From Clostridiales bacterium UBA8960 (GTDB lineage: Bacteria; Bacillota; Clostridia; Peptostreptococcales; Acidaminobacteraceae), in assembly GCA_003482695.1 (NCBI GenBank), contig DMYC01000259.1, forward strand, positions 1 to 5,616: a DNA stretch of 5,616 nucleotides, given 5' to 3'. Each line of letters begins with the position of its first letter. The first letter of the stretch is position 1. Below, one piece after another: positions 1-5,285 of the stretch. A model generated the notes under the pieces. That model saw nothing but the letters and a program-made list of their open reading frames with translations, ran no database searches and was not told where the DNA came from. The position numbers were made by a program, and so were the translations under genes.

Positions 1-17
1 ATAAGGAGTGTATGATT

Positions 18-494
18 ATGAAAAAATTAATGACAATGGCATTGGTAGGTATTATCACAGTAGGCTCAATGAGCCTCTCATTCGCAGCATCACCATTTAG
101 AGCAGCCGACATTTATGCAGGACTGGCAAACATAACCGTTGAGCAAGCATATGCCATCAAACTGGAAAGTGGCGAAACGTTTGGCGCATTAGCAAAGTCT
201 GAAGGCTTCTATGAAGCATTTGCAGAAACAATTTTGGCTTCAAAAATCTTAATGATCAATAATTTGGTTTCAGAAGGAAAACTTACACAAACCGAGGCAG
301 ATGTGTTGATGACTTCTTTGGAAAATTGTGATGGCACGCAACAGCATCTCATGAAAGACCTATTGAACTTAGGCCAACAAGCAAGAAGTGGCGAGAATAA
401 GGGACAAGCGATGCACACAGGTACTGGAGGTCAGTTTAACCGCGCTGAGAACGCAAAAGCGTTTGGCCAAATGCGCAGAGGCCAGTCGAATTAA
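18..494 (+). CDS. Small secreted protein, DUF2680-like, function unknown
   Basis: This is a 158-residue exported protein of unknown function. Residues 1-24 form a signal peptide: MKK, then a hydrophobic core (ALVGIITVG), then SLSFAA, with cleavage likely after Ala23 or Ala24. No lipobox Cys is present, so the mature protein of about 134 residues should be released or held at the cell surface. Two helical segments follow. One contains TVEQAYAIKLESGETFGALA (residues 40-59), the other EGKLTQTEADVL (86-97), followed by ENCDGT. This layout resembles small Clostridia/Bacilli proteins annotated as DUF2680; the assignment is from memory and moderate. The tail from about residue 120 is rich in Gly, Gln, Asn and Arg and probably disordered. 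I chose the ATG at 18 because the AAGGAG at 3-8 sits 9 nt before it. The ATG at 12 would have only 3 nt of spacing. Any promoter lies outside the window. Confidence 0.8.
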   Translation: MKKLMTMALVGIITVGSMSLSFAASPFRAADIYAGLANITVEQAYAIKLESGETFGALAKSEGFYEAFAETILASKILMINNLVSEGKLTQTEADVLMTSLENCDGTQQHLMKDLLNLGQQARSGENKGQAMHTGTGGQFNRAENAKAFGQMRRGQSN

Positions 495-514
495 TACGTA
501 AAATGAAGATATAG

Positions 515-612
515 AAGAGAGCCGATATCATTTCTATCACCTTGAACGCTTCCGTAGATCATACATCGACAGAAGCGAAAATAGGATGTTGGAATATGGT
601 TCGGCTCTTTTT
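515..612 (+). terminator. Long branched terminator-like hairpin after the DUF2680-like gene
   Basis: AGAGCCGA at 518-525 is perfectly complementary to TCGGCTCT at 601-608. The stem can extend outward through A-U and G-U pairs into a run of five T (608-612), as in a Rho-independent terminator. The loop is unusually long (about 75 nt) and holds a second stem, CGCTTC (547-552) with GAAGCG (572-577). It starts 20 nt after the stop codon of the upstream gene and lies before the next promoter, so termination is the simplest role. The large internal structure could also make it a stable 3' UTR RNA. It does not match a riboswitch class I recognise. Confidence 0.55.
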
Positions 613-627
613 GGACTATTGAGTTAT

Positions 628-656
628 TTGACAAGTTCATTTAAATCAACTTTAAC
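628..656 (+). promoter_or_regulatory. Candidate sigma-A-type promoter of the ABC transporter operon
   Basis: A perfect -35 hexamer TTGACA (628-633) is followed after 17 bp by TTTAAC (651-656), which matches 4 of 6 bases of TATAAT. It lies just after the terminator-like hairpin, facing the permease gene. The predicted leader would be about 80 nt. A second possible -10 (TATATT, 701-706) without a clear -35 lies closer to the gene, downstream of the 11-bp tandem repeat, and could be an activator-dependent promoter. Confidence 0.5.
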
Positions 657-672
657 TTAAATAAACATATCT

Positions 673-694
673 CCATCATATTTCCATCACATTT
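673..694 (+). promoter_or_regulatory. 11-bp tandem direct repeat, candidate response-regulator site
   Basis: CCATCATATTT (673-683) is directly followed by CCATCACATTT (684-694), identical at 10 of 11 positions. Head-to-tail sites one helical turn apart are typical of OmpR/PhoB-family response regulators, which often control ABC exporters in Bacillota. The repeat lies 7 nt upstream of a TATATT (701-706), where it could stand in for a -35 element, and 46 bp before the permease start. No regulator gene is inside the window, so the assignment is an inference from geometry. Confidence 0.35.
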
Positions 695-740
695 GTAACA
701 TATATTGATTAAAGGAATAATCTATATATGAGGTGAAGAA

Positions 741-2189
741 ATGACAATCATTCAAAACGCACTAAAAAGTATAACGCGTTCTAAAGCCAGAAACATGCTG
801 ATAGGACTTATCATCATTTCTGTGACAGCGGCATGTATCATCGCGCTTACGATTGAGAAATCAGCCAAAGAAATCATCAAGCTTCAAAAGGAGCAGTTTG
901 AACTTCAAGGATCAATTGTTTTGGATAGAAATTTGTTGAGATCGAACTTTAGCGGTAGTAATGAGAACATGAGAGCATTAATCGCAACCGTCCCTGCACT
1001 TACTGAAGCGGAGTTGGTTCGATATGGCGAATCTGAATATGTCCGCGAATTGACCTTCAACTTGACAGTGGATTTAAACAGCAATACCGTAATTCCAGTA
1101 GGTGCTGATGCTGTAAACCTAACTAAAGAAGGTGGAACTGGAACACAGAGAGCACAGTTCACATTGGTTGGCGTCACAGACCCGGCAACATTTGATCCGT
1201 TTTTAAACGGGGATTATAAAATGCTCGATGGAGATGCATTAAGTTTAAATAGTGCAGGAAACAACATCTTAATCAATGAAGAGTTGGCCATCATGAACGC
1301 ATTGATTGTTGGCGATTTTATTCAAATGGTAAATCCGTTGAATCCTGATTCTACTATTGATTTTATAATTTCTGGAATTTATAGTGACGAAAGTGAGGCG
1401 AATGCTACATCTATGAACTGGTTTTCAAAGTCAGCCAATCAGTTAATCACTAATTACAATTATGTGCTATCTGTATATGAATCTTCGATTGAAAATTCTG
1501 AAACGCCTTTGATAGGGACTTATGCACATACGTTTTATTTGACGGATTATGATAAGATTGACGCATTTGAAGCCTTTATCAAGTCTAGTGGCCTTAATCC
1601 ATATTATATGCTTAGAACCAATGCTTCCGAGCTTGATAAAATCATGCAACCACTCGAAAATTTGAACAACTTTACGTCCATGTTCTTTATCTTAGTTTTG
1701 GTCGTAGGGAGTACAATATTATTAATCATTAATATGATCAATATACGCGAGAGAAAGTATGAAATTGGCGTATTACGTGCTATTGGCATGAAAAAAGGAA
1801 CCGTGGCTAAACAGTTCCTAATAGAGCTTTCTATCGTTACTCTAGTTGCGATGGTTATCGGTATAAGTGTTGGTCAGTTCCTTTCAGAACCGATCGGCAA
1901 CCAATTGTTAAGAAATGAAATTGAACTGGCTAAGTTAAAGTTAGAAACTGTGGAAGCTAATCTTGGCAATGGGTCTGGCTCAAGTGCAGGAATAGGGACA
2001 AGAAATATAGGTGCATTTACATCAAATGAATCCATTGAATACATTGATGCGTTAAACACAAAACTTGATAATGTGGTAATCATACAAATGATGTTGATCG
2101 GATTAAGTATCGTATTGATTGGAAGTATTGTTTCTATAGTGACCATATCAAGATATGAGCCATTAAAGATTTTAAGTACTCGTTCATAA
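741..2189 (+). CDS. ABC transporter permease, FtsX/MacB type
   Basis: This is a 482-residue membrane subunit of a type VII (MacB/LolCE/FtsX-like) ABC transporter. Such proteins couple cytoplasmic ATP hydrolysis to work on the outer side of the membrane, such as peptide or lipid export, lipoprotein release or antimicrobial resistance. TM1 is near residues 19-38. A large outward-facing domain (about 39-310) follows. TM2 (311-334) leads to a short cytoplasmic loop carrying ERKYEIGVLRAIGM (ending at 350), the hallmark FtsX-family coupling motif. TM3 is near 359-381 and TM4 near 445-469, with the tail YEPLKILSTRS. The stretch between TM3 and TM4 is long (about 60 residues), with a helical charged part and a Gly/Ser-rich part. 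AGGTGA at 731-736 precedes the ATG. The ATPase gene follows 12 nt after the stop, forming one operon. The substrate cannot be named, and no membrane fusion protein is seen. Confidence 0.9.
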   Translation: MTIIQNALKSITRSKARNMLIGLIIISVTAACIIALTIEKSAKEIIKLQKEQFELQGSIVLDRNLLRSNFSGSNENMRALIATVPALTEAELVRYGESEYVRELTFNLTVDLNSNTVIPVGADAVNLTKEGGTGTQRAQFTLVGVTDPATFDPFLNGDYKMLDGDALSLNSAGNNILINEELAIMNALIVGDFIQMVNPLNPDSTIDFIISGIYSDESEANATSMNWFSKSANQLITNYNYVLSVYESSIENSETPLIGTYAHTFYLTDYDKIDAFEAFIKSSGLNPYYMLRTNASELDKIMQPLENLNNFTSMFFILVLVVGSTILLIINMINIRERKYEIGVLRAIGMKKGTVAKQFLIELSIVTLVAMVIGISVGQFLSEPIGNQLLRNEIELAKLKLETVEANLGNGSGSSAGIGTRNIGAFTSNESIEYIDALNTKLDNVVIIQMMLIGLSIVLIGSIVSIVTISRYEPLKILSTRS

Positions 2190-2201
2190 GGAGGAGGTAA
2201 A

Positions 2202-2840
2202 ATGGAAATACTATCGATTAAAAAACTGGACTATACGTATGATGATGGTGAATCTCCAGTACTGACCGACATCAATTTAGACTTTAAACTGGGTCAGGTC
2301 TATGCCATTATGGGAAAATCGGGAGCAGGGAAAACGACATTGCTTTCTTTAATCTCGGGATTAAATCAATATAAAGCTGGACAGATTCTTTACAACGGAA
2401 ATGATCTTAAATCTCTCGACAAAGAACATTATAGAAGCAGAGAAATCGGTATAATTTTTCAGAGCTTCAATCTTCTATTGCACCTTAATGCAGTAGAAAA
2501 TGTTATGCTCTCCATTAATCTTTCTAAGATTAAAGTGAAAGACAAGTTGCAACATGCATTTGAAATGCTTAATAAAGTTGAGCTTTCAAAAGAAAAAGCC
2601 CATAGACGTGTATTGAAACTTTCAGGAGGAGAGCAACAACGCGTAGCAATTGCTCGTGCGCTGTCCTACAACCCATCAATAATCATCGCAGATGAACCAA
2701 CAGGAAACTTGGACGGTGAAACAGAGGCACAAGTACTAAAAATATTAAAAAATCTCGCACATAATGAAAACAAGTGTGTCATCGTAGTGACACACTCTGA
2801 AAAAGTCGCCAATGAGAGTGATGTTGTATATCGATTATGA
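2202..2840 (+). CDS. ABC transporter ATP-binding protein, MacB/LolD type, tail shortened
   Basis: This 212-residue cytoplasmic ATPase powers the permease encoded just upstream. All nucleotide-binding motifs are intact: Walker A GKSGAGKTT (38-46), Q-loop Gln87 in IIFQSFNLL, signature LSGGEQQR (140-147), Walker B IIIADE with Glu165 (160-165), D-loop NLD (169-171) and H-loop His198 in VVTHS. PTGNLD after Walker B is typical of the LolD/MacB group. A strong GGAGGAGGT (2190-2198) lies just before the ATG. The C-terminus is odd: family members usually continue after the final 'VxxL' strand with a short loop such as DGK plus several residues, but this one ends at VVYRL. Its TGA stop (2838-2840) is the first three bases of a REP-like palindrome, so the repeat seems to have replaced the tail. 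The catalytic core is complete, so activity is likely retained. Confidence 0.92.
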   Translation: MEILSIKKLDYTYDDGESPVLTDINLDFKLGQVYAIMGKSGAGKTTLLSLISGLNQYKAGQILYNGNDLKSLDKEHYRSREIGIIFQSFNLLLHLNAVENVMLSINLSKIKVKDKLQHAFEMLNKVELSKEKAHRRVLKLSGGEQQRVAIARALSYNPSIIIADEPTGNLDGETEAQVLKILKNLAHNENKCVIVVTHSEKVANESDVVYRL

Positions 2841-2892
2841 TCAGGGGGTCGGACCCCTTGATCAGTGACCAAGGGGTCCGACCCCCTGATCA
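2838..2892. repeat. REP/BIME-like double palindrome with GGGGTC-N-GACCCC cores
   Basis: Two 27-bp units in inverted orientation (2838-2864 and 2866-2892) are separated by a single G. The second equals the reverse complement of the first except for one base (TGACCA at 2866-2871 instead of TGATCA). Each unit is itself nearly palindromic: TGATCA, a spacer base, GGGGTC, one central base, GACCCC, a spacer base, TGATCA. The whole can fold into one long hairpin or two short ones. Palindromes with this core are, as I recall, scattered in many bacterial genomes near IS200-like Y1 transposases (RAYT). No such transposase is in the window, so this would be a non-autonomous copy. The four T that follow (2893-2896) could also let it terminate the ABC operon. 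Confidence 0.8.
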
Positions 2893-2916
2893 TTTTCAAA
2901 AACAAAATTTCCGTGT

Positions 2917-3065
2917 GTGTGCAATACGCGGTCTCAAAAAGAGAATAGTAGGGTATGAAAGCGATTCCACAGTCGTTTCCATCAGGCGACAGCCAAAAAA
3001 AGGAAACGCACGAGGACTAAGCGTCATACCCTACTATTCTCTTTTTGAGACTGCGTATCGCACAC
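2917..3065. repeat. Large inverted repeat with 42-nt arms between convergent genes
   Basis: The left arm (2917-2958) and right arm (3024-3065) pair over 42 positions, with one A-C mismatch (2923/3059) and one G-T wobble (2930/3052). The 65-nt centre contains a smaller inverted repeat, CGTTTCC (2974-2980) with GGAAACG (3002-3008). No long open frame with a ribosome binding site, no target duplication and no T-run directly after either arm was seen. It sits 13 bp after the stop codon of the minus-strand coiled-coil gene and 24 bp from the REP-like palindrome. It may be a miniature non-autonomous element, a transcription-blocking hairpin for one or both converging transcripts, or a structured RNA. 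Which of these is undecided. Confidence 0.75.
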
Positions 3066-3078
3066 TGCGCCCAATCAT

Positions 3079-4005
3079 CTAAAGCGACACAATCGCCGCA
3101 TCCCGTTTCCGCCTAACACCTTCAATCTCATCTAGCGTATCATGATGCACCTTCTCGAGTTTTCGCATGAGATCATCGGCCACTTCTGAGTTCGTGCAGA
3201 TGTTGTCATATGCGAGGTTGATCTCTTCTTGTATGGATAAATCCGAAAAAATATTGTCGAAAAACACGTCAAATGTTCTTGAAAACGCATCGATCTCAAA
3301 ATGTTCAATTTCCAAATAAACTTTCAAATCTAAAAGCTCTCGGTTAAGTAGCTTGGCCTTATCGCTGGCATCTTTTATAAAGGCCGAAGCGCGATTGATA
3401 TGGTCGTGCTTGACCATGCTCGTAATCAGCCCACCCCCGATAATATCGAACATCCCCCAGCCTTTCGCTGAAGAAAGCCCCTCTTTAGCGCTATTAAGAC
3501 TCATCACCAAAGTCTTACACGCATGCATCGCTTCTTCTATCTCTGTTTGGCGATTCTTAAGATGCCTAATCTCACTTTCAAACTGCTCGACCACTTTAAG
3601 CCCTTCATCGCTCGCCCAAAGGCGTTTCGCATTAAGAAGCGTATTGTATTCTTGATCGAGGTTCTCGTATTGCTTGAGAAGCTCAGTGATATGCACGATC
3701 TCGTCCTGATAGGCCTGCATCCCCTCAAGAAGTTCAGCATGCTTGTACTCGGCGATCTTCATTTCGCGGTACTCCTTATCCATCATCTCCTCATAATTTT
3801 CGGAAAACAACTTAAGCAGCCGCTTAATGGAAAGCCCCTCGAACTTCTTATAATCGTTCGTTTCCTTCTTCACTTGAGAATGAAGCCTGATCTCCTCTTG
3901 CGACATCGCATTTAATGACTCGGCAATTGCCTTGCGTTTTCTCACGAGATAATCCCTCTGGGCCATCTCCTTAGCGAGTTCGTCCAATCTCCTAAAGTCC
4001 TGCAT
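3079..4005 (-). CDS. Conserved coiled-coil protein of unknown function
   Basis: This is a 308-residue protein without signal peptide or clear membrane segment, so probably cytoplasmic. It is dominated by long charged helices: about 5-50, 68-130 and 135-178 before a central break, and about 205-305 after it. The break is a glycine-rich, more hydrophobic motif, GWGMFDIIGGGL (182-193), followed by ITSMVKHDHI. Before the helices lies KFEGLSIKRLL (54-64). I recall uncharacterised Bacillota proteins with the same plan (an 'EGLS' segment, coiled coil, then W-G-x-x-D-x-x-GGG-L and a K-H pair), but I know no function for them. No nuclease, ATPase or enzyme motif is visible. GGAGG lies 6 nt before the ATG, and a TATAAT lies about 40 nt upstream. 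The gene is monocistronic here, divergent from the binding-protein gene and convergent with the ABC operon. Its GC content resembles the right-hand genes. Confidence 0.85.
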   Translation of the reverse strand: MQDFRRLDELAKEMAQRDYLVRKRKAIAESLNAMSQEEIRLHSQVKKETNDYKKFEGLSIKRLLKLFSENYEEMMDKEYREMKIAEYKHAELLEGMQAYQDEIVHITELLKQYENLDQEYNTLLNAKRLWASDEGLKVVEQFESEIRHLKNRQTEIEEAMHACKTLVMSLNSAKEGLSSAKGWGMFDIIGGGLITSMVKHDHINRASAFIKDASDKAKLLNRELLDLKVYLEIEHFEIDAFSRTFDVFFDNIFSDLSIQEEINLAYDNICTNSEVADDLMRKLEKVHHDTLDEIEGVRRKRDAAIVSL

Positions 4006-4043
4006 AAATTCCTCCGTTTGCCATGTCGTTTTGTTCTAATAAC

Positions 4044-4049
4044 ATTATA
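4044..4049 (-). promoter_or_regulatory. Perfect -10 element (TATAAT) for the coiled-coil gene
   Basis: On the minus strand a consensus TATAAT lies about 40 nt upstream of the coiled-coil gene's ATG, giving a short leader that contains the GGAGG site. The best -35 candidate is TTGCGG with a long 19-bp spacer, so the -10 carries most of the signal. On the plus strand CCATCATA (4051-4058) lies within the promoter spacer. The same 8-mer occurs in the tandem repeat ahead of the ABC operon. Confidence 0.5.
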
Positions 4050-4079
4050 CCCATCATAACGGATAAAGCCGCAACATTT

Positions 4080-4098
4080 CCATTAAAAAACCATTAAA
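4080..4098 (+). promoter_or_regulatory. CCATTAAA direct repeat spaced 11 bp in the divergent promoter region
   Basis: CCATTAAA occurs at 4080-4087 and again at 4091-4098, exactly 11 bp apart. It lies between the divergent coiled-coil and binding-protein genes, upstream of both candidate promoters. Spacing and the CCATYA start resemble the repeat at 673-694. A regulator site is possible, but the region is A-rich and the match may be chance. Confidence 0.25.
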
Positions 4099-4116
4099 CT
4101 TCTCGCAGGCCCCTGA

Positions 4117-4146
4117 TTAACAAAGCGCTAGAAGGGTAGTTATAGC
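4117..4146 (+). promoter_or_regulatory. Weak candidate promoter for the binding-protein gene
   Basis: TTAACA (4117-4122, 5 of 6 to TTGACA) is followed after 18 bp by TATAGC (4141-4146, 4 of 6 to TATAAT). It points at the solute-binding protein gene. Transcription would start only about 15 nt before the GTG, just leaving room for the ribosome binding site, so the assignment is tentative. Confidence 0.3.
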
Positions 4147-4166
4147 GTAAGAAAGGGGTGGTGCGT

Positions 4167-5285
4167 GTGGATAAATGGCCGAAAACAAAGACGCTCAAGC
4201 ATCTAGTCAAAATCGCTGTATTGCTGATCATTTTTTTGGCAGCCACACAGGCTCTAAACGCCTGCACACCACAGCCCGTAAAAGTCGCCGTAATCGCCAA
4301 GCTCGAATCGGGCTCCATCATGGGGATGAGCACATGGGATCAAGTCAAGTTCTATAACGAGCGGCATCCGATTACCGCTAGAAAAATCGAATTTCACCCC
4401 TATGGCGATGATGGCACGAGAGAGGGACTTACTTCCGTCTACGAAGCGCTGCGCAAAGATGGCATCGAAATCATCATCACAGCCCATAAATCAGACTCGG
4501 CCATGTGGCTAAAAGAACTGATCGATCAAGACGATGCAAAAATACTCGTCTTAGCGGCGGGATCCACCACAGACCAGCTCGAAGGCAAAGACGACGAAAT
4601 CATAAGGTTCGTCCAAAGCGCAAGATACGAGCAAGAAGCCGCCTCCCAATACATCAAAGACAGGGGTTACGAAAAACCCGTCATCATCAGAGACATCGAA
4701 AATTACAGCTATGCAAACTCGGCCATGGAGGCTTTCGCAGACTATTTTGCCAGGGATTTCCATTGGTTCGATGTAAAGCTCAGCGGCATCGACTTCGCAG
4801 TGCTTGAAAAACAGCTGAGTTCCATCGATTACGATATCGCCTACCTCCTTATATCCGATTACAATATCAGCGCAGGCGCTGTCGCACAAATGGTCCTGAA
4901 AGTCAACCCAGACGCAAAAGTGCTTTACAACGCTTGGATGAAAACACAAGCCCTCCTCGACACGGCGGGCAACAGCTTAAATCAAAGCGCCATGTTATCG
5001 CATTATCCTGCAAATTACGAAAACCCCGTGATTGAGGACTACCTAGAAGCGTATCAAAATACGTTTAGCTACGTCCCAAACACGATAGGGATCACTGTCT
5101 ATAGAATCGTCGACGCCCTTTCCATCGCCATCGGCAACGGGCATAAAAACCCAGAAAGCATCAAAGCGTTCATGCTTGATCAAGGCACGATAGAAACGGA
5201 ACTGCTGCCTGTGGTAATCGACCAATATGGCGATACACAAGGCCCGTTTTATTATTTAGAAAATCTGCTGGAGGCGTTTAAGTGA
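4167..5285 (+). CDS. Lipoprotein solute-binding protein, Leu/Ile/Val (type 1) fold
   Basis: This 372-residue binding protein is anchored outside the membrane by lipid. The N-terminus is basic (DKWPKTKTLKHLVK), then hydrophobic, then a lipobox ALNAC with lipid-modified Cys33. The mature part opens with the beta strand VKVAVIAKLESGSIMG. A segment near the first-to-second lobe crossing, LAAGSTTDQLEGKDDEIIRF, resembles the 'S/T ... L .. KDD .. R' region of branched-chain amino acid binding proteins, and the C-terminal VVIDQYGDTQGPFYYLE matches their usual ending. The ligand cannot be deduced. No permease or ATPase gene of that transporter family is nearby. Instead the stop overlaps by 4 nt the start of a membrane protein, suggesting a sensing partnership. 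I chose the GTG at 4167 because AAGGGGTG (4153-4160) lies 6 nt before it. In-frame GTGs at 4158 and 4161 overlap that site. Confidence 0.82.
   Translation: MDKWPKTKTLKHLVKIAVLLIIFLAATQALNACTPQPVKVAVIAKLESGSIMGMSTWDQVKFYNERHPITARKIEFHPYGDDGTREGLTSVYEALRKDGIEIIITAHKSDSAMWLKELIDQDDAKILVLAAGSTTDQLEGKDDEIIRFVQSARYEQEAASQYIKDRGYEKPVIIRDIENYSYANSAMEAFADYFARDFHWFDVKLSGIDFAVLEKQLSSIDYDIAYLLISDYNISAGAVAQMVLKVNPDAKVLYNAWMKTQALLDTAGNSLNQSAMLSHYPANYENPVIEDYLEAYQNTFSYVPNTIGITVYRIVDALSIAIGNGHKNPESIKAFMLDQGTIETELLPVVIDQYGDTQGPFYYLENLLEAFK
5270..5274 (+). promoter_or_regulatory. Ribosome binding site inside the binding-protein gene
   Basis: GGAGG lies within the last codons of the binding-protein gene, 7 nt before the GTG at 5282. 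It supports that GTG as the true start of the next gene and suggests translational coupling through the GTGA overlap. Confidence 0.7.

Noticed and set aside
515..740. Known riboswitch ahead of the ABC operon
   Set aside because: I could not match the stems to any riboswitch class I know. The T-run lies upstream of the TTGACA promoter, so the hairpin belongs to the preceding transcript.
2917..3065. Integron attC site or CRISPR-like repeat
   Set aside because: No GTTRRRY/RYYYAAC core sites are present and there is only one inverted pair, with no regularly spaced direct repeats.
2917..3065. Ordinary intrinsic terminator
   Set aside because: Neither arm is directly followed by a T-run, and the arms are far longer than usual. 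A role in stopping transcription remains possible but is not shown by standard features.
2837..3082. Open frame of 81 codons on the plus strand across both inverted repeats
   Set aside because: It starts within the ATPase stop region, has no ribosome binding site, and consists almost wholly of palindrome sequence, so it is a by-product of the repeats.
3523..3915. 130-codon plus-strand frame opposite the coiled-coil gene
   Set aside because: It lies fully antisense to a well-supported gene with a good start site. Its leucine-rich composition is what the complement of charged coiled-coil codons gives.
4126..4147. CGCTA/TAGCG inverted pair as an operator for the binding-protein gene
   Set aside because: There are only five matching bases per side, which is easily chance. 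It overlaps a weak promoter guess, so it was not listed as a feature.
4551..4949. 132-codon minus-strand frame inside the binding-protein gene
   Set aside because: It is antisense to a gene with a clear lipobox and family motifs, and I see no reason to call it a gene.
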